Positions 1 to 9,415 of a DNA stretch of 64,000 nt are shown piece after piece. The stretch is taken from contig NC_010506.1 in assembly GCF_000019525.1 (NCBI RefSeq), forward strand, positions 4,898,001 through 4,962,000, in the 5' to 3' direction. The DNA is from Shewanella woodyi ATCC 51908. GTDB taxonomy: Bacteria; Pseudomonadota; Gammaproteobacteria; Enterobacterales; Shewanellaceae. Position numbers and translations under genes: made by a program. The notes under the pieces are model-generated. The model was given only the letters and a program-made list of their open reading frames with translations. It searched no databases and was not told where the DNA came from. How positions within the stretch are numbered: the stretch's first letter is position 1; each line of letters opens with the position of its first letter.

Positions 1-1583
1 GCCGCTGTTTTACGCTTTTTCGGATCCCCAAAGCCTGCCCCATTTGCCGTAATGACACGCACAATATCATCTGTATCAAGGGTTACTTCAGATGCCATCG
101 CATGCACCTCAATCTCGCCATTGGTGCGGATAACCTCAACTCGGTTGACACTACCATCCTCACCTTTATTGAGCCCCCACGGAGCTATTTTATTACGTGT
201 GTACGCACAGGTAAGGAAGCTATTATCGGAGCGAATAACATAGTCAATCACCACACCTTTGCCACCTCGATACTCACCCGCTCCAGCATCTTCATCATTC
301 AACGCGACTTGTCCTACGGTCACGCCGTAGCGGGTTTCGGCAATTTCTGCCGGGCAGTTAAACGTATCGCCATGCATGGCGCAAAACATAGCATTAGCAC
401 CATCAAAGCCATCTCCGGCTCCCCAACCACCAATTTCGGGCTCAATGATGGAGTAGTGTTGTCCTGTATCTGGGTGCTTTCCTCCCATAATGGTGGCGCA
501 AATTGAAGAGAAGTTACCACTGGGCAGAGTGTCGGTGACTTTTTCTGCCAAGCAACGCCAGATAAGATCATTAAGGCGGATCATGGTTTCAAAGTAGATC
601 CCACAAGGCCCTGGGGCTTGCACATCATAAATAGAGCCTGAGCGAGTTTTGACGTCCAACACTCTGAAACAGCCCCCATTCGCAAGCTGCCGGTCACCAA
701 TCAAGCCCATTAGCGCCATCTGACACGCCAACATGGTGCCATCTTTAGAGAGGTTAATAGGCAGAGGGCTCTGAATAGGCGCTTGAGTTAAATCGATAAC
801 CAATTTGCTTCCTGATACCTCGATAGCAACAGATAGATGGCTGCCATCGTCTTGAGCTTCATCTATCTCATACTTGCCATCAGGTAGTGCCTTAATGGCT
901 TTCTCTGCCATGGCTTGACCCAATTCAAGATAACTCTCCACCGCATGGACATAACTGGAACGACCATATTTATTAACCAGACTCAGGATTCGTTTGCCCC
1001 CTAATCTCAATGCCGATATCTGTGCCCATAGGTCACCCTTTAGAAATTCCGGCATTCTAGAGTTTGCAGTGAGCATATCAAACACCGAAAGTATCGGTTC
1101 ATCATTGACGAACAACTTAACGGCGGGAATACGGATCCCCTCTTGATAGATCTCAGTCGCATCCACAGACATTGAGCCTGGAGATTTACCGGAAACATCA
1201 TTCCAATGGGCAATATTCACCGCCCACGCTAGGAGCTCCCCCTCCATAAATACAGGCTTAATCAGCACCACATCATTGAGATGGGTTACGCCGCCATAGT
1301 AAGGATCGTTAGTGATAAATATATCGCCATCATTGATACCTTCAGGCTTGAACTTGTTGATAATGGCTTTAACAGACTTGTCCAGCGCCCCCACAAAAGC
1401 AGGAATTCCAGCGCCTGCACTCGCTAACTCTCCTTTGGGATCTGTGATCGCCGTCGCCATATCTAATACTTCATAGATAATCGGACTCATTGCCGTCTTG
1501 GCTATGGTGTAGAACATCTCATCACTGATTGATCGTAATGAATTTTGAATAATTTCCAGTGTAATGGGGTCGTCATTAAACAT
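1..1583 (-). CDS. hyuB: Hydantoinase/oxoprolinase subunit B (partial)
   Basis: B subunit of an ATP-dependent hydantoinase or 5-oxoprolinase type amidohydrolase, acting with HyuA on cyclic amides in the cytoplasm. The frame is open from an ATG at 1583 to the left edge (527 codons), so the C-terminus lies outside the window and no stop is seen. Family features are the start PITLEIIQNSLRSISDEMF, the block ITNDPYYGGVTHLND near residue 90, and a Gly-rich GGWGAGDGFDGANAMF late in the protein. GGGAGGTG sits just before the ATG. The gene overlaps the end of hyuA by 8 bases, so the two are probably translationally coupled. The true substrate cannot be read from sequence. Confidence 0.93.
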   Translation of the reverse strand, partial: MFNDDPITLEIIQNSLRSISDEMFYTIAKTAMSPIIYEVLDMATAITDPKGELASAGAGIPAFVGALDKSVKAIINKFKPEGINDGDIFITNDPYYGGVTHLNDVVLIKPVFMEGELLAWAVNIAHWNDVSGKSPGSMSVDATEIYQEGIRIPAVKLFVNDEPILSVFDMLTANSRMPEFLKGDLWAQISALRLGGKRILSLVNKYGRSSYVHAVESYLELGQAMAEKAIKALPDGKYEIDEAQDDGSHLSVAIEVSGSKLVIDLTQAPIQSPLPINLSKDGTMLACQMALMGLIGDRQLANGGCFRVLDVKTRSGSIYDVQAPGPCGIYFETMIRLNDLIWRCLAEKVTDTLPSGNFSSICATIMGGKHPDTGQHYSIIEPEIGGWGAGDGFDGANAMFCAMHGDTFNCPAEIAETRYGVTVGQVALNDEDAGAGEYRGGKGVVIDYVIRSDNSFLTCAYTRNKIAPWGLNKGEDGSVNRVEVIRTNGEIEVHAMASEVTLDTDDIVRVITANGAGFGDPKKRKTA

Positions 1584-3711
1584 GTTCACCTCCCTTATTC
1601 TTTAGCAGCTCAACAATCACATTGCTGTATTCATCAAGAAACACGGTTTGATCAGGATGAATGACAATCGTAGTGCCTGTTTGCTCGATAATCGCAGGGC
1701 CGGAAAATGCCATCATCGGCTCCAGCAGATCACCGTCATATATTACCGAGGTATGCACGCCATCTTCGGCAAAGTCGACTTCACGCTCCCCTTTGATGGT
1801 TTCAGCAATCAAACGTCCGCTTTGCTGCTGTTTAGCTAACTTCACTTTGCCAACGTCCGCTTTGCCAACAAGATGCAATCCGACCAGCTCTATCTCATTA
1901 TCTAGGTTGTAGGTGTACTCCTGTTTATAGAGTTGCTGAAAAGACTCCCTGACTTGATCGATAGAACTCTCATTAAGTATCAATGGCAAAGGCACCTCAA
2001 TAGAGTGCTCCTGATTCTCATACCTAAATCTGCCGAAGAACTGAAATCGAGTATCTTTTGATGTGAAATTTTCACTAATAAACTCATCCGATAGCTCTTG
2101 GTACAGCTGCGCCATCTGCTCATTAATAAATACTAAGGTTTGATGTTCCCACGGACTTAAGTAGGTTAGTAATCTGTCTCTGCGAATATCAGACATCATC
2201 ATCCCCCAAGCGGAGAATACTGCGGCTGTTGCGGGGATAATCAATCTCTTAATACCTAGCTCTGCCGCCAGTGCTGCTGCATGCATGGCGCCACCGCCGC
2301 CAAATGCAACCATAGTAAAGTCTCGTGGATCATGGCCTCGATTGACCGAAACCAGCTTTAACGCATTTACCATATTGTTATTGGCAATCCGCACGATCCC
2401 CCGTGCCACATCTTGAGTTGAGATACCCATTGGTGCGGCAATCTTCTCTAAAGAGGTTTGAACACTGGCCATATCCGCTTTTAATTCACCGCCACAGAAG
2501 AACTCAGGATTAATACGGCCCAAAGCCAGATTGGCATCTGTGGTCGTTGGTGCTGTGCCGCCTTTGCCATAAGCAACGGGACCAGGATAAGCCCCTGCAC
2601 TTTGAGGACCCACATGAAGTTTATTAAAATCATCAACCCAAGCGATTGAACCACCACCATTACCAATTTCAACCAGATCAACCACAGGTACCATAATCGG
2701 ATACCCCGCGCTGAGATGACTTTTTTCGATGTAATAGTCTGAGGTAATTTTAACCTCGCCATCACTAATTAGTGCGCACTTGGCCGTGGTGCCACCAATA
2801 TCTAACGCAATGATATTGGGCTCATTGATTATTTTACCTAGTTCGGCAGCACCCCATATACCACTGGCGGGACCAGACTCCACCATAGTGATCGGAACCT
2901 GCTTAGCTGATTTTAAGGTATCTACACCGCAGTTAGACTGCATGACATAGAGCTGACCGGAGAAATCCTTCTCCTGTAAACCGTGATGCAAACGGCTTAA
3001 ATAACGCGAAGCGATAGGTTGCACATAAGCAGACAGAACCGTGGTACTCGTCCTTTCATATTCACGCCACTCTCGGGATATTTGATGGGAGCAGATAACC
3101 TCCAACTTATCCGTCAAAGCATTAATAGCGTTTGAAAGGAGAGTTTCATGTTGTGGATTCTTGTAGGCGTTCAATAAACAGATTGCCACAGCTTCAACGC
3201 CCTTATCCTCCAACTCCCTTATGATATTTGCCAAAGGGAGTAACTCTAATGCCTGAGTTACCTCGCCGTGATAATTAACTCTTTCATTAATCTCAAACCG
3301 CAAATGCCGCGGTACATAAGCTGGTGGTTTTTGGTAGTTAAGATTAAAGAAGTCAGGTCTGTTTCCTCGACCAATCTCCAGAACATCCCTGAAGCCTTGA
3401 GTGGTTATTAGCGCAGTTTTGGCGCCCTTCCTTTCAGTTAAGGCATTAATAACAACAGTAGTACCATGAGCCATCACATCTATCTGTTTGGCATCCACCT
3501 GTGCTTTGTCCATGACATTCAACACCCCCTGTTCAAAGTTGGGAGGAGTGGTATCTGATTTTGCCGTTTTAAGCTGCTGCCTTCCTGTTTTAGGATCCTC
3601 ACTTAAGTACACAAGGTCAGTAAAGGTACCGCCCACATCTGTCGTCACGAAGACCTTATCTTTTACCCTACCTTCCTTCATGATATTTTCCTCCTTAATC
3701 ACTGCTTTCAT
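1576..3711 (-). CDS. hyuA: Hydantoinase/oxoprolinase subunit A
   Basis: A subunit of the hydantoinase/oxoprolinase family, 711 residues, which supplies the actin/hexokinase-like ATP-binding fold. The N-terminal phosphate loop TTDVGGTFTDLVYL is near residues 23-36, AHGTTVVINAL follows near residue 82, and the second nucleotide motif ALDIGGTTAKCALI is near residue 300. A Gly-rich FGGGGAMHAAALA comes later. Two starts are plausible. The ATG at 3711 overlaps the TGA of the GAF gene (ATGA). A second ATG at 3681 has a stronger Shine-Dalgarno (AAGGAGG, 8 bases upstream). Together with HyuB and the upstream TonB receptor this looks like import and ring opening of a cyclic amide. Family membership is firm; the substrate is not. 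Confidence 0.94.
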   Translation of the reverse strand: MKAVIKEENIMKEGRVKDKVFVTTDVGGTFTDLVYLSEDPKTGRQQLKTAKSDTTPPNFEQGVLNVMDKAQVDAKQIDVMAHGTTVVINALTERKGAKTALITTQGFRDVLEIGRGNRPDFFNLNYQKPPAYVPRHLRFEINERVNYHGEVTQALELLPLANIIRELEDKGVEAVAICLLNAYKNPQHETLLSNAINALTDKLEVICSHQISREWREYERTSTTVLSAYVQPIASRYLSRLHHGLQEKDFSGQLYVMQSNCGVDTLKSAKQVPITMVESGPASGIWGAAELGKIINEPNIIALDIGGTTAKCALISDGEVKITSDYYIEKSHLSAGYPIMVPVVDLVEIGNGGGSIAWVDDFNKLHVGPQSAGAYPGPVAYGKGGTAPTTTDANLALGRINPEFFCGGELKADMASVQTSLEKIAAPMGISTQDVARGIVRIANNNMVNALKLVSVNRGHDPRDFTMVAFGGGGAMHAAALAAELGIKRLIIPATAAVFSAWGMMMSDIRRDRLLTYLSPWEHQTLVFINEQMAQLYQELSDEFISENFTSKDTRFQFFGRFRYENQEHSIEVPLPLILNESSIDQVRESFQQLYKQEYTYNLDNEIELVGLHLVGKADVGKVKLAKQQQSGRLIAETIKGEREVDFAEDGVHTSVIYDGDLLEPMMAFSGPAIIEQTGTTIVIHPDQTVFLDEYSNVIVELLKNKGGEHV

Positions 3712-4202
3712 AAAGAACTCTCCTGTAACACTGGCAATGAGAAGGCGATAACAAACCAGGGATACAGCGCCTCAAACTGTTCTAGGTCGCAATCTAGATA
3801 GGAGTTTTCACTTGAGAGAATATTAACTGTTCCAATCACTTTTCCCTCAACAATGACGGGCCAATTAATCACAGCACCTAAGCCCATGGATGAGATAAGC
3901 TGATGATCAAAAAACACTTCAGATAATGCTTTCTCAGTATTCGCGATAAAGGCTTCACCTTGTTCAAGAACCTGTTTACTCCAGTCATTAATCTCTATCT
4001 GTTTATACCCCCCAATAGGATACTGCTTAGGGGCAGAGCTATAGATCCGCTTAGCTTGTCCCCCCAGATGATCGATCTCTGTCAGCGTAAATAGTCTGAT
4101 GGAGTAGCCCTTAGCCAGCTCATTATTAAGCACTTCAAAGAAGAGATCTGCAGATACTTTTCTCAAGGAGTTAACTAAGGCACGTTGTAAAAAAGGCATC
4201 AT
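3708..4202 (-). CDS. GAF-domain-like protein between TonB receptor and hyuA
   Basis: A 164-residue soluble protein starting at the tandem ATG at 4202/4197. GGAG overlaps the end of the receptor gene upstream, and the stop overlaps the hyuA ATG, so it is embedded in the operon. Residues about 110-160 (GLGAVINWPVIVEGKVIGTVNIL and the acidic helix after it) resemble the C-terminal half of a GAF small-molecule-binding domain. No catalytic or DNA-binding domain is attached. By position it may sense or bind the substrate or product of the hydantoinase; that is inference. A longer start at 4280 is rejected because it would run deep into the receptor gene. Confidence 0.75.
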   Translation of the reverse strand: MMPFLQRALVNSLRKVSADLFFEVLNNELAKGYSIRLFTLTEIDHLGGQAKRIYSSAPKQYPIGGYKQIEINDWSKQVLEQGEAFIANTEKALSEVFFDHQLISSMGLGAVINWPVIVEGKVIGTVNILSSENSYLDCDLEQFEALYPWFVIAFSLPVLQESSL

Positions 4203-4204
4203 AA

Positions 4205-6403
4205 TTACTCCATATTCCAGCGCAGCTCGATACCAAAGGTTCGCTCTTGAGCTGGGTGAGCAAAGCCACCTAATACCCATTCAGCAAGGTACTCTTCGTT
4301 ACCTAGGTTTTTCGCCCAAAGGTTCACACTCCAATCACCTTCATCACGGTTAAAGCCCAACCGTGCATTGACTAAATTAATGGCATCACGGGCACTGGTA
4401 TTAGAGGGATCCCAATACTGCTCACCTCTTTGCTCCCAATCTAGTGTTAAAGTCGATAACCAACCACTAAAGAGTTCAGCATGGAACTGAGCACCTAAAT
4501 TAACCGTATACTCAGGTACGTAAGGGGCCTTATTTCCCACATCCGCAGGATTTAAGCTGTAAGCTTTAATTTCACTATCTGTAATACCAAATGAACCATA
4601 AAGGTCGATGTTGTCATGTAGCTCGGTCTTAAAATCAAATTCACCACCAATCAGGGATACCTCATCGATATTGGTCAATACCTGTGCCCCCAATGAACCA
4701 ACAAAAACAAAATAGTGTTGGTTATCGATACTGGTATTAAAAAGTGATGCATTAAAACGGGTAGATATATCTGGGTAGAGCCCCTTAATGCCTAGCTCAA
4801 AGTTACTGGACTCCTCCGCTTTATAGAGATCGCTTACTCCAGATAACCCAGCCGATGCAGCTAAGTCGCCCACACCACTTTGGTTAAAGCCACCACTTCT
4901 GAACCCTTCAGAGAAGTTGGCATAGAGGCTTAAGTTAGGTAAACCTGTGTAGACGTAGGAGACTTTAGGTTGGAACTTGCTGAAGGTCTCTTCGCGAACC
5001 TCACCTGAGTTCGAGTCAAAACTAACTGGAGCACGATTGGTTTGCTCTCGAGTATCCGAATCATAACGCCCCGATATGCTTAATTCTTGAGTATCTGTCA
5101 GGTCATAATTGAGTTGTGCAAATACCGCATAGGATTGGTTATCGTTACTGTCAGCTAAAAAAACGGTCGCTGGACTAATGTCATCATTCAGCGGTGGTGT
5201 CTTTTCAACTCTTGGGATCCCTTTGCCCAGATCTAAACCGTTAAAAGATGAAATAAAGCGATCAGTTTGCAGATAATAGAGACCCGCAATCCAACGTAGG
5301 TCACTGTCATCATCAGAGGTAAATCTCAACTCAGCACTTTGAGAGCTAGTATCTAAATATTGCGTTTGTACCCCATCAAATACATTTGGACCAAAAGGTG
5401 ATGTGGCCGAAGTATTACGGCTATAGGGGAACTGGTCACCGGATAGAAACTCAGTCAGCTCATCAGCTGAGAGGATAAGACCTGCCGTCACATCTGAGAT
5501 ATTCCAATCAAGCTTTAAAGAAGCCGAAGTGATTTGACGATCATTTTCACCGAGATTATTCGCCTCAATATTTAGACTGGCATCATTAGCATCATTAATT
5601 CCAAAGAGTGGCTGATAGATATAGTTAACCGCCCCTCCCTCAGTCTCTCCCCTCGCAATTCTTAGGTCGGCAGAAAAATCATCATTTGGCTGCCAGATAA
5701 ATCGACCTCGAATGTTTTTATCTTGTTGAAAATCGACCTTTTCATTCAGGTAAACATTATCAATCAAACCATCAAAATCTTTATAGGAAGCCGTTATGCG
5801 ATAGTTTAAAGTATCTGTCATAGGCCCACTTATCGCGCCAGACAAGGCTTTCAACCCCCCATTACCTAAATCTAGTTCAGCATAACCCGTTAACTCATCC
5901 GTTGGCGCTTTCGTGGTGATATTGATCGCACCACCGATGGCATTTCGCCCATAAAGTGCACCTTGCGGCCCCTTTAAGATCTCTATTTGCGCTATGTCAT
6001 AAAGATCCTGATTGAATTGATTAGGGCTGATTTGCAATACCCCATCAACCGATATGGCAACAGGTGACTCACCATTTCGAACCTGAGTCAGTCCTCTTAT
6101 GGTGATAAAACTAGTTCCAGCATTCTGAGCTTCAACCATGGTCATGTTCGGCGTCAGCGAGATAAAATCTGCTGCACGCTCAATCCCTAGATCTTCAATA
6201 TCCTGCTCGCCAAATACAGTGATAGCCATTGGTACTTCTTGTATATTCTCTTTACGCTGCCTAGAGGTGACCTCAATCACCTCCATCTCACTCTCTTGCA
6301 GTTCGCTCTCTTCAGCTTGCAGTGAAAAACTCACCAAAAGCAGGTTACTTATTGTCGCTGTCACGCATGCTCCAGCTGTTATAACTCTTGAAAATATGCT
6401 CAT
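4205..6403 (-). CDS. TonB-dependent outer-membrane receptor
   Basis: A 732-residue outer-membrane receptor for energised uptake of an unknown ligand. A signal peptide (hydrophobic stretch about 8-28, ending SLQAEES) is followed by a TonB-box-like MEVIEVTSR. The plug domain carries ITVFGEQDIEDLGI and GPQGALYGRNAIGGAINI. The beta barrel ends in an aromatic strand (ERTFGIELRW). GGGGGAG precedes the ATG. It is the first gene of the minus-strand operon with the GAF-like protein and hyuA/hyuB, so the ligand is probably the hydantoin-like or other cyclic-amide substrate. It is transcribed divergently from the LuxR/MalT-type regulator, the likely controller. Confidence 0.93.
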   Translation of the reverse strand: MSIFSRVITAGACVTATISNLLLVSFSLQAEESELQESEMEVIEVTSRQRKENIQEVPMAITVFGEQDIEDLGIERAADFISLTPNMTMVEAQNAGTSFITIRGLTQVRNGESPVAISVDGVLQISPNQFNQDLYDIAQIEILKGPQGALYGRNAIGGAINITTKAPTDELTGYAELDLGNGGLKALSGAISGPMTDTLNYRITASYKDFDGLIDNVYLNEKVDFQQDKNIRGRFIWQPNDDFSADLRIARGETEGGAVNYIYQPLFGINDANDASLNIEANNLGENDRQITSASLKLDWNISDVTAGLILSADELTEFLSGDQFPYSRNTSATSPFGPNVFDGVQTQYLDTSSQSAELRFTSDDDSDLRWIAGLYYLQTDRFISSFNGLDLGKGIPRVEKTPPLNDDISPATVFLADSNDNQSYAVFAQLNYDLTDTQELSISGRYDSDTREQTNRAPVSFDSNSGEVREETFSKFQPKVSYVYTGLPNLSLYANFSEGFRSGGFNQSGVGDLAASAGLSGVSDLYKAEESSNFELGIKGLYPDISTRFNASLFNTSIDNQHYFVFVGSLGAQVLTNIDEVSLIGGEFDFKTELHDNIDLYGSFGITDSEIKAYSLNPADVGNKAPYVPEYTVNLGAQFHAELFSGWLSTLTLDWEQRGEQYWDPSNTSARDAINLVNARLGFNRDEGDWSVNLWAKNLGNEEYLAEWVLGGFAHPAQERTFGIELRWNME

Positions 6404-6486
6404 CTCTCCCCCTATTACTCTGCTTTAATCTTGTTCAAATGTGACTAAAGTGTTGCAATCCGCTAAGGTTTGTTCAATGAACACAA

Positions 6487-6548
6487 GGGGTAGTTAATCA
6501 GACACAAAGTGGAAACCTACCCTATTGGGTAGTTCTTAATGGGTAAGT
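6487..6548. promoter_or_regulatory. Candidate operator: GGGTAG repeats between receptor and MalT-type regulator
   Basis: The divergent region holds three copies of a GGGTA(G/A)-type motif: GGGTAGTT at 6488, GGGTAGTT at 6527 and GGGTAAGT at 6541. The second is the right arm of a perfect hairpin-like inverted repeat CTACCC-TATT-GGGTAG (6517-6532). G-rich asymmetric repeats are reminiscent of MalT boxes, which fits the MalT-type architecture of the adjacent regulator. Binding is inferred, not shown. Confidence 0.45.
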
Positions 6549-6609
6549 GTGTTTCAAAGGTTTTTTAGTATTTAATAGATCTGACAATAATGAGAAAAGG
6601 GACCTAGCT

Positions 6610-9300
6610 TTGCCAAAAAAACCAACGCCAAGCTTTCTGCTACAAAAATTCAAGCCACCTCAGCAACAGGTAAAACTGTCACAGAGAACCCGGCTACTGA
6701 AGCTGCTTAGCCAAGCAGAAGCAAAGAGCTTGATCACGGCTGTCAGCCCAGCAGGTTATGGCAAATCAACCTTGCTCTCTCAATATGTAGAGATGCTGAA
6801 CCAGCAAGGTAATGCTCAGGTGATCTGGATTGCTATCGACCCATCTGACAATGAGCCTAATAAGTTTTTCAACATTTTCTCTCATGCATTGGTTCACCAC
6901 AATATCGCCGATAAACAGCTAATAAACCGATCAAATAGCATCTCGGCTAATACAGATTACGACTCTTTTTTTATCGATATTGTGGGTATTCTTCATGAGG
7001 TTAAGCACCCTATTTATCTCTTTATTGACGATTTTCATTTTCTGTCTGATAAGGTGATCTTGCATTTTTTCAATCAAATTTTGCAGTATGCTCCTCAACA
7101 ACTTCAGCTGATCATTTCCAGCCGGATCCAACCCAGATTAGAGATAGCTAACCTCTTGGCCAGTGGGCAGATGCAGATGCTTCAGCCGGAACATTTTAAA
7201 CTCAGTATTGATGAAGCTTTTCAGCTCTACTCAGATCAATTTAGCCAAAGTGAAATCACCGCTTTTCATGATAAGACAGAGGGGTGGGTCGTTGCTATGC
7301 AGCTTATAGCCATCTTTCATCAGCAGCACCCAGAACTGGCTTTGACCAGCCTGCTCAACCAATCAATCGATATTCTCGACCTCTATATGTCAGAGCAGAT
7401 CTACCACAAGCTTGATGCCAATGTTCAGCACTTTCTACTGCATACTTCACTGCTGGATAGGTTTGACCCTCTTATTGCCAATTATGTCTGTGAGATAGAT
7501 AACTCAACCCAATTAATGTCACAGATCATCCCCTTTAGCTCTTTAGTTATCCCCATCGACAGCCAACAAGGCTTTTTTCGCTATCACCATCTATTTGCTG
7601 ATTTTTTGAAACAGAGACTATTACAGGAGGTGGGAGAGCAAACATGCAGAGAACTAAGATGCAAAGCAGCTAAATATTACGCCAATAATGACTACTTTGA
7701 AGAAGCTGTTAACCAATATATTCGCGCTAACCATATTGAATCGGCTATTGCACTTATAGCGTCAGCGGGGGGATGGGAGCTAATTTTAACACGAGGAATT
7801 GGCTATGTAGAATCACTCTTAAGTCAGTTTAATCGCACCCAGATCACCAACTCGCCAACTCTCGGTCTCATTCAATGCTACCTATATTTGAAACTGGGTG
7901 AGGTGAATCAAGCGTCAAACTCCTATGAGCTCGCCTACACCCTTTTCAAGGAGTACCAACAGCAAGATAAACCCAGCTCAAGCCGGTCTCGCGATTTTAG
8001 TATTATCAAGATGCTTATCGATCTCTATCTAGACAGAGGTACCGACAATCGGCTGATTAATACATTAACCGAACTGCTCGAAACTCTTGAAGAGAGTGAC
8101 CATTTAGGTCGTGGGGTGGTTTTGGCAGGCCTTGGGCTTATTCATAACCAACTAGGACGATTTGAAGAGGCGCATTCTGCAGCCTTGACCAGCCACCAAC
8201 AGATGCAACTGGCTAATTGTTGGGTAGGGATTAATTATAATATCTTCCATCAAGGACAAAGCCTTGCTTACCGTGGAAGGCTAAACGAAGCACTTGAGCT
8301 GTTTAAACGTGCGAGTAAAATGGCAAAAGAGCACCTTGGTTTAGATAGTGGGCTACAATCCATGGCAAGCTGTCTCAAAGCCGATATCCACTACCAAGTC
8401 TACCAGATAGAGAAGGCTGAGGAGTTGCTCGCCAGTGGCATTAAGGTATTAGAAAGTAAAGACTGTTGGCATGATATTTATGCGGTAAGCTTCAAGTTAG
8501 CCATCAATATTGCCATTGCTCGTGATGATCACAACCTATGCCAACATTACTTACAAAGGGGTTATCTGGTCGCCCAAATAAGGCAGTTAGAGAGACTTGA
8601 AAAACTCCTTGATGTACTTAGCCTAAAGGTCACAGATAAGTTTTGTCATCTAGACAAATTTAACCAACTAAACAGTCAGATAATTCGTGAAAACTATTGG
8701 GAAACTCCTCAACCTATGTGGTTTGTGATAAGCGAGTATTACTATGTCATCGCTAACCACTATTTATCACGTAATATGAGTAATCAAGCACTCAGTTATA
8801 GCCAGAAACTCAGCCTACTAGCCCTAGAGAACAACCAAAAAATCGATCAAGTTAAAGCCTTGGGCATTCAATGCTTATCCCAGTTTTCAACCGGTAATGA
8901 GAAAAAAGCATTTAGATTAGTGACTCAGATGTTAGAACTTGCCAGCCAAGTTGGTTGTAAACAGGTGTTTTTTGAGCTTCCTAATCACATTGAAGCCCTA
9001 TTACTTAAGCTGAACCTTCATAGCGACGAAAACCAACTTAGTAGTGAGGGAAACAGGCTACTTACTTGGTTAATCTCAGAGCTAAAAAAGTCACATCAAG
9101 CTCAAAATAACCCTTGGCACCTCTCCTCACGAGAACAACAGATCTGCCCACTACTCTCTCAAGGTTTCACCAATAAACAGATCAGCACCACCTTGGGGAT
9201 CTCTGAAAACACAGTAAAGTTTCATCTTAAAAATCTCTTTCAAAAATTAGGAGTCATTAACCGTCAACAAGCCGTACTCGCATTAGCGACACCTAAATAG
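6610..9300 (+). CDS. MalT-type LuxR family ATP-dependent transcriptional regulator
   Basis: Large STAND-class regulator of about 896 residues. The N-terminal NTPase has Walker A SPAGYGKSTLLSQY and Walker B LFIDDFHFL. A long alpha-helical, TPR-like middle follows, and a LuxR helix-turn-helix closes the protein (LSSREQQICPLLSQGFTNKQ then ISENTVKFHLKNLFQKLGV). Such proteins bind ATP and an inducer, then oligomerise to activate transcription. I prefer the TTG at 6610, preceded by AAAAGGGA with 7-base spacing. A GTG at 6547 in the same frame would add 21 residues but overlaps the repeat motif. It faces the receptor-hydantoinase operon, its likely target. Confidence 0.9.
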   Translation: MPKKPTPSFLLQKFKPPQQQVKLSQRTRLLKLLSQAEAKSLITAVSPAGYGKSTLLSQYVEMLNQQGNAQVIWIAIDPSDNEPNKFFNIFSHALVHHNIADKQLINRSNSISANTDYDSFFIDIVGILHEVKHPIYLFIDDFHFLSDKVILHFFNQILQYAPQQLQLIISSRIQPRLEIANLLASGQMQMLQPEHFKLSIDEAFQLYSDQFSQSEITAFHDKTEGWVVAMQLIAIFHQQHPELALTSLLNQSIDILDLYMSEQIYHKLDANVQHFLLHTSLLDRFDPLIANYVCEIDNSTQLMSQIIPFSSLVIPIDSQQGFFRYHHLFADFLKQRLLQEVGEQTCRELRCKAAKYYANNDYFEEAVNQYIRANHIESAIALIASAGGWELILTRGIGYVESLLSQFNRTQITNSPTLGLIQCYLYLKLGEVNQASNSYELAYTLFKEYQQQDKPSSSRSRDFSIIKMLIDLYLDRGTDNRLINTLTELLETLEESDHLGRGVVLAGLGLIHNQLGRFEEAHSAALTSHQQMQLANCWVGINYNIFHQGQSLAYRGRLNEALELFKRASKMAKEHLGLDSGLQSMASCLKADIHYQVYQIEKAEELLASGIKVLESKDCWHDIYAVSFKLAINIAIARDDHNLCQHYLQRGYLVAQIRQLERLEKLLDVLSLKVTDKFCHLDKFNQLNSQIIRENYWETPQPMWFVISEYYYVIANHYLSRNMSNQALSYSQKLSLLALENNQKIDQVKALGIQCLSQFSTGNEKKAFRLVTQMLELASQVGCKQVFFELPNHIEALLLKLNLHSDENQLSSEGNRLLTWLISELKKSHQAQNNPWHLSSREQQICPLLSQGFTNKQISTTLGISENTVKFHLKNLFQKLGVINRQQAVLALATPK

Positions 9301-9415
9301 CCCCCTCTTTAACATCTGGTAATTTTATTTAATTGTAGGCAAATATGTCTCCCCCTAGAGATACAACACTGCTTGCTGATATAGTCGTTCACATAATAAA
9401 AAATGGAAACTGATT

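Noticed and set aside
4203..4280. Longer start for the GAF-like protein
   Set aside because: The frame continues into the receptor gene; the tandem ATG at 4202/4197 follows the receptor stop and has GGAG.
9301..9415. Terminator after the MalT-type regulator
   Set aside because: No stem with a T-run was found in this AT-rich spacer.
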